Shown: in pieces, positions 1-6,089 of the stretch
How the letters are laid out: each line of letters opens with the position of its first letter
How positions within the stretch are numbered: the stretch's first letter is position 1
Assembly (NCBI GenBank): GCA_019420405.1
Contig: JAHZHF010000078.1
Location: 1,611-11,127, forward strand
Direction: 5' to 3'
Origin: Clostridiales bacterium
GTDB taxonomy: Bacteria > Bacillota > Clostridia > Lachnospirales > Lachnospiraceae
Length of the DNA: 9,517 nt
Translations under genes and position numbers: made by a program
Notes under the pieces: generated by a model
Told to the model about the DNA's origin: nothing
Databases searched by the model: none
What the model saw: the letters and a program-made list of their open reading frames with translations, nothing else

Positions 1-985
1 CCACACAGCCTGCCAGTATTCCTCCCGTGATTCCTGTGCCTCCCAGAAACAGCATCTGCCTCCTGATCAGTGCGCGGATCTGCCGCCCGGTCATTCCCAC
101 CGTCTGCAGGAGCCCGTAGTATCTGACATTTCCCGATACGGACAGATACATGATATTGTAAATCAGCAGGTATGCGCACAGGCAGGTCACAAAAATCAGG
201 GCGCACAGTCCGAAGAAAATCGGCAGGGAATACCCCATATCTCCAGTAAAATACAGAGCCTGCTGTTTCCCCAGGTTCATACTCTCAATAAACACCTCCT
301 GTTCCCGGGACGTCATGATCCTGCTGCCGAAATCCAGGTGATATCTCCCGCACCTGGCCTCGGAAATATCGAATCCGGATGCCTGATAAAATGCTTCTGA
401 CACGTAAAAGGCACTCCGGGTTCCCCAGCCGTCCCACATGCCGGATATCGTAAACTCCTTTGTCGTCAGGCTGCCGTTCCCGTCCCTGTAATCCGCCAGA
501 AAGGAATCTCCCACGGTAAGCCCCTCCAGTCCGGCGTCCTCCAGAGCTTCTTCTGTCACCATAACCTCGTTTTCCGCAAAGGGATAAGTTCCCTTCACCC
601 ACTGGCGGGCCGGGGACATCATCTCCTCCCAGCACGTTTCATCCGCCCAGATACACGACAATTCCACCGTATCGTCCGCCTCTGTGGCCTCGATATATCC
701 GGACATGGCAAGTATCCCCTCCCGGATAATCTCCGGATCTGACTCGCACTTCTCCCGCTGTTCCTCTGTAATCCCATACATAATCGCGTCGTAATCTCCG
801 CCATTTAAACGGATATTCTGAGTTCTCTGCATCTGAAAATAAGTGATGCCCACAGTGAAAATGCAGAAGAGCATAAACGCCGAAAGCGCGACGGCCAGAA
901 CGATAATCAGATTTCTGCCCCTGTTTTTTCTCACCGAGCTTTTCGCCATACGGCTGATAATCCTCCGGTTGTTATTCGCCAGCAT
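1..985 (-). CDS. FtsX-family ABC transporter permease (5' part; runs off the left edge)
   Basis: This is an open frame of 328 codons from the ATG at 985-983 to the edge of the window, so the C-terminal part is missing. The protein starts with a basic segment, then a membrane helix at about residues 26-50. An extracytoplasmic domain of about 200 residues follows (51-252), then a second helix at about 254-280. Next comes the cytoplasmic stretch typical of FtsX permeases: NVRYYGLLQTVGMTGRQIR (286-304), followed by the start of a third helix. The start overlaps the ATPase gene by 14 nt, with an AGGCGG-like ribosome binding site, so the two are translationally coupled. With that ATPase it should form a MacB- or Bce-like exporter. 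Such exporters move substrates, often antimicrobial peptides, by mechanotransmission rather than through a channel. The substrate is not visible. Whether a second FtsX domain follows, as in Bce-like permeases, cannot be seen. No frameshift was found. Confidence 0.9.
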   Translation of the reverse strand, partial: MLANNNRRIISRMAKSSVRKNRGRNLIIVLAVALSAFMLFCIFTVGITYFQMQRTQNIRLNGGDYDAIMYGITEEQREKCESDPEIIREGILAMSGYIEATEADDTVELSCIWADETCWEEMMSPARQWVKGTYPFAENEVMVTEEALEDAGLEGLTVGDSFLADYRDGNGSLTTKEFTISGMWDGWGTRSAFYVSEAFYQASGFDISEARCGRYHLDFGSRIMTSREQEVFIESMNLGKQQALYFTGDMGYSLPIFFGLCALIFVTCLCAYLLIYNIMYLSVSGNVRYYGLLQTVGMTGRQIRALIRRQMLFLGGTGITGGILAGCV

Positions 986-1754
986 AAGGATCACCCGCCT
1001 TTCTGCCTTTCCTCGCGGAAGCAGTACAGTCATCCCGTCTTCCCCAGCTTCCATCCTCCCATCCCGAAACAGCCCTGCCGCCCGGTCTTATGATCTTTCC
1101 ATCTTCAATATGCACGATCCGGTCAGCCATCTGTGCGATATCATTATCGTGTGTGATCAGGATTACAGTCTGCTGAAACTGCTTTGCAGCCACCTTTAAC
1201 AGGCCCATCACGTCATGGCCCGAAGCAGTGTCCAAATTGCCGGTGGGCTCATCGGCCAAAATAATACCGGGTTTTGAGGCCACGGCGCGGGCGATGGCCA
1301 CTCTCTGCTGCTGTCCTCCCGAAAGCATCCCTGGAAAAGCGTCCGTCCTGTCCTCCAGCTTAAGGAGCTCCAGAATCTCCTGCACAAACTCCCTGTCTAT
1401 GCGCCTGCCGTCCAATTCGACCGGAAGCACCACATTGTCATACACGTTCAGATCCGGCACCAGATTATAATTCTGGAAGATAAAACCGACTTTCCTTCTG
1501 CGGAATACGGCGAGCTGATTCCGGTTCATGCCGGAAAGCCGCTTCCCGTCTACATAAACCTCTCCGGCCGTAGGCGCATCCAGACCTCCGATCATGTGTA
1601 AAAGAGTACTCTTCCCGCTGCCCGACCTTCCGATGATCGCAACAAATTCCCGTTCCCTCACGGTGAAATCCACTCCGTCCAGCGCTTTTACCGTATTCTC
1701 TCCGAGCCGGTAATATTTTTTCAGTCCTTCTGTCCTTACAATCAGATCTTTCAT
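972..1754 (-). CDS. ABC transporter ATP-binding protein, LolD/MacB/BceA type
   Basis: This is the ATPase subunit powering the FtsX-type permease encoded immediately downstream. All nucleotide-binding motifs are present in order: Walker A GRSGSGKST (about residues 42-50), Q-loop FIFQNYNL, signature LSGGQQQR, Walker B IILADEPTGNLD with the catalytic glutamate, and the switch histidine in LITHD. The length of 260 aa is longer than the usual 220-235 because of a roughly 35-residue Gly/Arg-rich tail after IEDGKIIRPGG. That tail does not look like this family and runs into the 14-nt overlap with the permease. The ATG at 1754 is chosen because AGGAGG (1764-1769) lies 9 nt upstream. A gap of 100 nt separates it from the kinase gene upstream and may hold a separate promoter. 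The ATPase assignment is secure. The export direction is inferred from the family. Confidence 0.93.
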   Translation of the reverse strand: MKDLIVRTEGLKKYYRLGENTVKALDGVDFTVREREFVAIIGRSGSGKSTLLHMIGGLDAPTAGEVYVDGKRLSGMNRNQLAVFRRRKVGFIFQNYNLVPDLNVYDNVVLPVELDGRRIDREFVQEILELLKLEDRTDAFPGMLSGGQQQRVAIARAVASKPGIILADEPTGNLDTASGHDVMGLLKVAAKQFQQTVILITHDNDIAQMADRIVHIEDGKIIRPGGRAVSGWEDGSWGRRDDCTASARKGRKAGDPYAGE

Positions 1755-1779
1755 CTCTTCCTACCTCCTCTGTAACTCC

Positions 1780-1837
1780 AGAATAACTTCTGAAAATCAC
1801 AAACCAGTCTCATTTTGAAAGAATCACGAAACTGTGA
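1780..1837 (-). promoter_or_regulatory. Possible regulated promoter of the ABC exporter genes
   Basis: The gap between the kinase and ATPase genes holds a palindrome-like site, TCACAGTTTCGTGA on the minus strand (1824-1837). A weak -10 candidate, TATTCT (1785-1780), lies 38 nt downstream. No good -35 box is seen, which would suit an activator-dependent promoter. The site matches the one upstream of the response regulator at 12 of 14 positions and has almost the same spacing to the -10. The site is also part of a small imperfect stem (GAAT/ATTC and CAC/GTG), so a weak attenuator is an alternative. Confidence 0.4.
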
Positions 1838-1854
1838 GAATTCACCGCAGCGTA

Positions 1855-2775
1855 TCACTCGTTCGGCAGGAAGACAGTAAAATCCGATCCCTGTCCCGGT
1901 TCCGACCGCACTTCCACATAACCGTTCTGCATCTGGGCGATCTTCCTCGTCAGATACAGCCCGATCCCAGCTCCATCCTGTGAGTGCACCTCCGGCTCTC
2001 TGTAAAACCGGGTAAAAATCTGAGCCTGCCGCTCAACAGGAATGCCTTTTCCCGTATCTCTTACATGGATTTCCGTAAAGATCTCCCCTTTCACGATACG
2101 GATTGCAGCACTTCCGCCCTCCTGCGTGTATTTCACGCTGTTGTCAAGCAGATTATAAACCGCTTCCTCTGTCCATTTCCTGTCATGGGGTACAACCACT
2201 TTCCTGTCCGCTTCCACAGACAGACGGATTCCCTTTTTTTCCGCCGACGGTACGATCGCCGAGACCGCTCTGCCCACTGTCTCAACCAGATCCGCGCTTT
2301 CCTTCCGGATCTGGATCACTCCGGTCTCCAGACGTGACATCTTCACCATGTTCTGAAACAGGAAATCCAGCTTGTCCGTCTGATGCTCCAGCTTGTCCAC
2401 AAAACCACTGGCGTCCTCCGGAAGAGAACGGCTTTTCAAAATCTCCAGATAGATCTTCTGATTGGCAAGCGGCGTCTTCGTCTGATGGGAAATATCTGAG
2501 ATCAGCTCCCTGATCTCCTCCCTGTCCTGCTGCCGTTCCGCCTCCTTCTGCTCCAGGATATGATTCACCCGGCACAGCTTTTCATTCACTTTCCCCAGGA
2601 GGGAATCCTCGGTCACACTGTTCTCTTCTGGCGTCTCTCCCCTGAGCACCGCGTCCAGGTTCCTCTCCAGAGAATCCGCAAACTCGTATACATCCTTTTT
2701 CAGCTTCCACATCCGCAGAGCCATAACTGCCGCAGCCACGGCGAAGCAGAGCGCAATTATCACTGACCAATCCAT
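1855..2775 (-). CDS. Sensor histidine kinase with one membrane segment and no extracellular sensor domain
   Basis: The partner kinase of the OmpR-type regulator encoded just upstream. It has 306 residues. A single hydrophobic helix at about 4-24 is followed directly by a cytoplasmic linker and coiled-coil region (about 28-90). The phosphoacceptor H box is SDISHQTKTPL with H97. The catalytic domain shows an N box (YNLLDNSVKY, N212), G1 (RDTGKGIP, D240), an F box (FTRFYRE) and G2 (DGAGIGLYL, about 268-276). Every catalytic element is intact. No external loop is available for ligand binding, so the signal probably comes through the membrane or from a partner protein. The FtsX-type exporter encoded downstream is the obvious candidate, as in Bce-type systems. 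Those kinases usually have two helices, so this one is an outlier. The ATG at 2775 overlaps the regulator stop by 16 nt, and a weak GGGA-type ribosome binding site precedes it. Confidence 0.93.
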   Translation of the reverse strand: MDWSVIIALCFAVAAAVMALRMWKLKKDVYEFADSLERNLDAVLRGETPEENSVTEDSLLGKVNEKLCRVNHILEQKEAERQQDREEIRELISDISHQTKTPLANQKIYLEILKSRSLPEDASGFVDKLEHQTDKLDFLFQNMVKMSRLETGVIQIRKESADLVETVGRAVSAIVPSAEKKGIRLSVEADRKVVVPHDRKWTEEAVYNLLDNSVKYTQEGGSAAIRIVKGEIFTEIHVRDTGKGIPVERQAQIFTRFYREPEVHSQDGAGIGLYLTRKIAQMQNGYVEVRSEPGQGSDFTVFLPNE

Positions 2776-3431
2776 TGATATCCCATCCCATATACATTTG
2801 AAATATATCTGTGTTCTTTATCCTCAATCTTTCCCCTGAGACGGTTCATATTCACCGCCAGAGCATGACGGTCCACAAACTGGCTGCCGCCATCCCAGAG
2901 CCGCTCCAGGAGCACGTCATAAGTGAGGAGCTGGCCCTTATGCGAGATAAACTCACGGAGAATCCGAAACTCTGTCGGCGTCACCGGACATGGCTGCCCG
3001 TTTTTCTCCGCCTTGGCCCTGGTAAAATCAATCCGGAGAAATCCATCGTCAAAACCCTCGCCCCGCGTCTCGCTGCTCCTCTTTAAAATCACGTCAATCT
3101 TTTTCAGAAGGATCTTCATGGAAAATGGTTTTGTCACGTAGTCCTCCGCTCCCAGCTCATACCCTTTCAGCGCGTCCTCCTCCAGATCTCTCGCAGTCAG
3201 AAAGAGTACCGGGACACGCGATTTTCCCCGGATCCATCCGCAGAACTCGAATCCTTCTCCGTCCGGAAGGTTCACATCCAGCAGTACAAGCTCCGCGCCC
3301 TGCTCTTCATATACCCGCTTCCCCTCCGCAATCGAATGGGCGGGAAAAGCAACATAGCCGTTTTCATTCAAAACATAGCAAATCCCCTGATTCATCTCCC
3401 AGTCATCTTCCACTACCAATATTTTCTGCAT
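2760..3431 (-). CDS. OmpR/PhoB-family response regulator
   Basis: A DNA-binding response regulator of 223 aa, the normal length for the family. The receiver domain (1-115) has the acidic pair in VVEDD (E8, D9, D10), phosphoacceptor D52 in LLDVNLPDGEG, T79 and K101 (TKPF). The C-terminal winged helix (about 128-223) shows the typical TPTEFRIL, LLERLWD, VNMNRLRGKIE and GMGYQW stretches. The ATG at 3431 is chosen because MQKILVVEDD is the canonical start and GGAAGGTGAG precedes it. The frame stays open upstream to 3524, but that part (MMCRGQAGR...) is unlike any receiver domain. It is the first gene of the regulator, kinase, ATPase and permease group and probably controls that group. By context it is a BceR-like regulator, but the target is inferred. 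Confidence 0.94.
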   Translation of the reverse strand: MQKILVVEDDWEMNQGICYVLNENGYVAFPAHSIAEGKRVYEEQGAELVLLDVNLPDGEGFEFCGWIRGKSRVPVLFLTARDLEEDALKGYELGAEDYVTKPFSMKILLKKIDVILKRSSETRGEGFDDGFLRIDFTRAKAEKNGQPCPVTPTEFRILREFISHKGQLLTYDVLLERLWDGGSQFVDRHALAVNMNRLRGKIEDKEHRYISNVYGMGYQWIGQ

Positions 3432-3535
3432 CTTCTCACCTTCCATCCGCATCCGTTCCCTGCACAGCAGAGCGTGCCGGTTACACGGAGCAGTTATGCG
3501 TCCTGCCTGTCCCCGGCACATCATTCAGCGCACTT

Positions 3536-3564
3536 ATTATACCATATCGGTCCATACAGAAAAA
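3536..3564 (-). promoter_or_regulatory. Promoter of the two-component/ABC operon
   Basis: On the minus strand there is a perfect TATAAT (3541-3536) with an upstream TGG, giving the extended -10 form TGnTATAAT. The -35 position (3564-3559) reads TTTTTC, a poor match that coincides with the U-tract of the fic terminator. A good extended -10 with a poor -35 suggests activation by a bound regulator. Transcription would start near 3529, giving a leader of about 98 nt. That leader contains a 7-bp inverted repeat (3474-3480 with 3513-3519, GTGCCGG/CCGGCAC), whose role is unknown. Confidence 0.7.
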
Positions 3565-3611
3565 CAGAGCGGACAGATTATCACAGAACTGTGATATGTC
3601 CACTCTGTTTT
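3560..3611 (-). terminator. Intrinsic terminator of the fic gene
   Basis: A long inverted repeat begins 8 nt after the fic stop codon. The left arm is 3561-3586 and the right arm 3589-3611. Paired blocks are TATCACAG/CTGTGATA, GGACA/TGTCC, CAGAG/CTCTG and AAAA/TTTT, with a 3-nt bulge (3576-3578). One position is a mismatch in DNA but becomes a G-U pair in the minus-strand transcript. In that transcript the stem is followed by five U residues (3564-3560). The hairpin could also act weakly in the other direction. It insulates the response regulator promoter just downstream from fic transcription. Confidence 0.82.
3581..3594. promoter_or_regulatory. Candidate operator palindrome upstream of the response regulator
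   Basis: TCACAGAACTGTGA is a perfect 6-bp inverted repeat around an AA centre. It lies 39 nt upstream of the TATAAT of the response regulator promoter. Read on the minus strand it is TCACA-GTTC-TGTGA, one base from the inverted-repeat motif TNACA-N4-TGTAA known for BceR-type regulators. A near copy lies upstream of the ABC genes (1824-1837). The caution is that this palindrome is also the tip of the fic terminator hairpin, so it may have no operator role. Confidence 0.45.
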
Positions 3612-3618
3612 ATATGTT

Positions 3619-4140
3619 CTATGTGTTCATTTCCTTTTTCTGTCTCTCCCGGTCCTCAGCAAGTTTCAAAGCCAGGCCGCGGACTCTGTCAAAAGCTTCC
3701 AGTTCGCTTTTCAACAAAACACAGACCATTTCTGAGATGTCTTCTCTTTTGTCATATCTTCTGAACGCTTCTCTGTACTTTCCGGTCGGCTGGATTGAGA
3801 CAGGCAGTAACCCGTTATTGATTAACTGCTGGTTAATGATCATCCTCCCGGTTCTTCCGTTCCCATCTGAAAAAGGATGGATCCGTTCAAACCGGACATG
3901 ATTGGCTGCAATTTTTTCAAAAATCTCTTTCACTGTCACCGCTTCTATATTTGCTTCCCTGATCCAGTTTTTCATAAGCTCCGGAACATCTTGCGGATCC
4001 GGCAGATAATATATAGCTTCCGACAGATTTCCAATATAAACCGTGGTATCTCTATACTCTCCCTGCATACGTCTGATACAGCCATTCGTCTTCTTGATCC
4101 ATTCTTCATCAATGACTGTTTTCGCAAAAGGAAGCAGCAT
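3619..4140 (-). CDS. Fic domain protein, probably N-terminally truncated
   Basis: Fic enzymes transfer AMP or another nucleotide-derived group onto a hydroxyl of a target protein. The catalytic loop is intact: HPFSDGNGRTGR at residues 88-99, with H88, the metal-binding D92, and R96 and R99 for phosphate binding. The stretch YRDTTVYIGN (29-38) fits the target-docking flap. The protein has 173 residues. The part of the family that should lie before the flap, including the (S/T)xxxE(G/N) inhibitory helix of class II enzymes, is absent, and no such motif is seen at the C-terminus. The ATG at 4140 has an in-frame TAA 12 nt upstream and no clear ribosome binding site, so there is no longer start. 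By eye the gene is AT-richer (about 40-45% GC) than its neighbours. This fits a transferred or decaying gene. A 12-nt palindrome (4156-4167) sits just upstream. No partner antitoxin gene is visible. A genuinely short Fic enzyme remains possible. Confidence 0.8.
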   Translation of the reverse strand: MLLPFAKTVIDEEWIKKTNGCIRRMQGEYRDTTVYIGNLSEAIYYLPDPQDVPELMKNWIREANIEAVTVKEIFEKIAANHVRFERIHPFSDGNGRTGRMIINQQLINNGLLPVSIQPTGKYREAFRRYDKREDISEMVCVLLKSELEAFDRVRGLALKLAEDRERQKKEMNT

Positions 4141-4267
4141 TTTCCGCGCTTATCAGCCTATTTAGGCAATACCATTTCCCGTTTAAGCAGTGTAGGAAGC
4201 GGAGCGGACAATTGAGATATACTTTCTGAGGAAGGGGCAGGAGGGACATGCGCCTGCTCCCTTCATC

Positions 4268-4344
4268 AGAATACGATTTTCAAAACATCCCGCCCTGCTT
4301 CCGGACGTTTTTGAAGGAAAATGTTGATGAACTAAATAGCTGCC
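4268..4344 (-). repeat. Left copy of an imperfect inverted repeat flanking the three-gene operon
   Basis: Read on the minus strand, this copy starts with GGCAGCTAT (4344-4336) 9 nt after the stop codon of the binding protein gene. It continues with AGTTCA, then AAAAACGTCCG (4312-4302) and CGTATTCT (4275-4268). The same blocks occur in the same order with nearly the same spacing on the plus strand at 9367-9438. Inside it, TTCAAAA...CGTCC can pair with GGGATG...TTTTGAA (4303-4315 with 4279-4291). A second small palindrome, ATAGCTGGCAGCTAT (4350-4336), overlaps its edge. Either hairpin could act as a weak terminator for the operon, but there is no clean U-tract. The rest of the 4141-4352 gap shows no convincing gene. 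Confidence 0.65.
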
Positions 4345-4352
4345 AGCTATCA

Positions 4353-6089
4353 TTATTGTCCCGCCTTCGTCTCCGCATACGCTTCCCTGATCCTCTCCGT
4401 CAGTTCCTCCCCGCCGTTTTGATACCATGTTTCTACAAAGGTGTCAAAATAATCCAGCGGTTTCTCTCCCACAATGATCTGCAGAAACGTCTGCTGTTCC
4501 AGTTCCTGCAGCTCCTCCGGGATTTCAGCATCCACATCCCCGATATACAGAAGCTTCTCCTCCCGGATGCCTCCGGCGGTCAGGGTATCGACGGCCGTCA
4601 CCCTGGACGTGTACGCCGCCCAACCGTTGGCAGTAGTGAGGTTTCCGTCAACATACGAACGGCAGGTGTCATAATACGATTTTTCCAGGCCGGACAGTTC
4701 GGTGATGCTGATTTCATTTGTCAGTGCTTTTCGTATATTTGCCCCTGACCGGTACAGGGCGTCTTTATAATCTACGTTAATATTCATGGGCCTCGCCGTA
4801 GGATCTACGTTGATGGAAAAATATTCGTTTACTTCCCTCGCATACTGGTGGTCCTGGTAGCGGGCATAATCAAAAATGGCGCTCACGTACTTCCCGACAA
4901 TCTCCGGATGCTCAAATCCTTTCCGCACGACTACATACATCCAGTCATCGTAGGACACGAACGTCTGAACCTGGCTTTCTTCCTCTGCTGTGAGGAAATA
5001 GGGCTTCCAGTCGGCTGAACTGTTCTCATCATAAGAATGGATCAGCGGATTGTTCGGCGCCCACCACCGCCCGAAGACCGCTCCGCACTTTCCTTCCGTG
5101 ACAAGGTCGTCTATATTCTCCGTCTTTCTGAGGAGGAACCGGGTATCCAGCACTCCCCTCTCATACAGCTCGTTAAGATAGCCCAGCGCCTCCTTTGTCT
5201 CCGGGGTCAGGGAACCATATTCCACCTGACCGCTGCTGCCTAAGATCCAGTTTTCCGGAACGGAGCCGAATTTTGTAAATATGGCGTCCACCCCGTATGT
5301 CTCATCGGAGCCCGCGATCAGTCCTGTACTGCAGGCAAGTCCAACGGTTTCTCCGCCCCCGGCCACATCATTTTCTACAAATGCCTCTATGACGTCCATG
5401 GCCTCTTCCATTGTCGTCGGTTCTTCGAGCCCCAGCTCCCTGATCCAGTCCGCCCTCAGCCAGAGCATCATAGCGCCATCGTCGATCTCCGCGTTGGGAA
5501 ATGCGTAAAGTTTTCCGTCAAAGGTTGCCGAATCCAGCAGGGAATCCCCGTAGCTGTAGTACATTTCCTTGATCGTATCTGTCGTACACTGCCTGTAGAC
5601 TTCCGTCAGATCTTCCACCATTCCGCTCTCCACAAGCCTTGCCAGATTATCTCTGCCGCTGACTACCATCACGTCCGGTATGTCTCTGTCGGAAATCGCG
5701 GCTGCCAGCGCCTCCTCGTAAGAGCCGTCAGCGGGCAGTGCGAAGACATTTTCGTTCTGAATATTCAGGATCTCTTTCAGATACCTTGTATATGCATTGT
5801 CCTCAAATGTATCTCCTACCGGAAGATTCGCATTATTTGCGCCTGCAATCTTTCCCAGCGTATATACTACTGTCTCCGGATATTTTCCCAGGGGCGTAGT
5901 CTCCGCTTCCTGCCATAATTCCTCTTCTGACGCATCTCCCCCGGCGCTGCCTTCTGATCCGGCATTTTCCGCGTCCTTTCCGTCTGCTCCTCTCTGCCAG
6001 AGCAGGGCCGCTCCCAGCCCCGCCGCAAGGATACATGCTGCGGAGATCGCCGCCAGTGTTTTCCTCCCAAACTTCTTTTTCTCTCTCAT
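4353..6089 (-). CDS. Extracellular solute-binding protein, family 1 (LplA-like), membrane-anchored
   Basis: A sugar-type periplasmic-binding fold of 578 aa, the usual size for LplA-like proteins. Family hallmarks are LYAFPNAEIDDGAMMLWLRADW (split here as LYAFPNAE, 194-201, and LWLRADWIRELGLEEPTTMEE, 209-229), PDVMVVSGRDNL (138-149) and the C-terminal IIVGEKPLDYFDTFVETW (538-555). The N-terminus is basic (MREKKKFGRK), then a hydrophobic helix (about 11-31), then a Gly/Glu/Asp/Ser-rich linker to about 64. The only cysteine in the helix (C19) is followed by twelve more hydrophobic residues and lacks a proper lipobox, so an uncleaved anchor is more likely than a lipoprotein. The ATG at 6089 overlaps the kinase stop as ATGA, with GAGG 9 nt upstream. 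An earlier in-frame ATG at 6131 would overlap the kinase further and is less likely. No permease or ATPase genes follow, so it probably serves signalling, or shares a transporter encoded elsewhere. The ligand is unknown, probably a carbohydrate. Confidence 0.9.
   Translation of the reverse strand: MREKKKFGRKTLAAISAACILAAGLGAALLWQRGADGKDAENAGSEGSAGGDASEEELWQEAETTPLGKYPETVVYTLGKIAGANNANLPVGDTFEDNAYTRYLKEILNIQNENVFALPADGSYEEALAAAISDRDIPDVMVVSGRDNLARLVESGMVEDLTEVYRQCTTDTIKEMYYSYGDSLLDSATFDGKLYAFPNAEIDDGAMMLWLRADWIRELGLEEPTTMEEAMDVIEAFVENDVAGGGETVGLACSTGLIAGSDETYGVDAIFTKFGSVPENWILGSSGQVEYGSLTPETKEALGYLNELYERGVLDTRFLLRKTENIDDLVTEGKCGAVFGRWWAPNNPLIHSYDENSSADWKPYFLTAEEESQVQTFVSYDDWMYVVVRKGFEHPEIVGKYVSAIFDYARYQDHQYAREVNEYFSINVDPTARPMNINVDYKDALYRSGANIRKALTNEISITELSGLEKSYYDTCRSYVDGNLTTANGWAAYTSRVTAVDTLTAGGIREEKLLYIGDVDAEIPEELQELEQQTFLQIIVGEKPLDYFDTFVETWYQNGGEELTERIREAYAETKAGQ

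Noticed and set aside
3125..3901. A 258-codon plus-strand frame crossing the response regulator, its promoter, the terminator and the fic 3' end.
   Set aside because: It is Ser/Pro-rich with no family resemblance and runs through a clear terminator and promoter, so it is a chance open frame.
4109..4249. A 46-codon minus-strand frame (ATG at 4249, GGGAG upstream) overlapping the fic start, considered as a possible antitoxin.
   Set aside because: It lacks the (S/T)xxxE(G/N) inhibitory motif of Fic antitoxins, has odd composition and extends out of frame into fic.
4336..4350. The perfect palindrome ATAGCTGCCAGCTAT considered as the sole terminator of the binding protein operon.
   Set aside because: The stem is only 6 bp with a 3-nt loop and is followed by TTTAG rather than a U-tract, and its left arm is absent from the right repeat copy. 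It remains at most a weak contributor.
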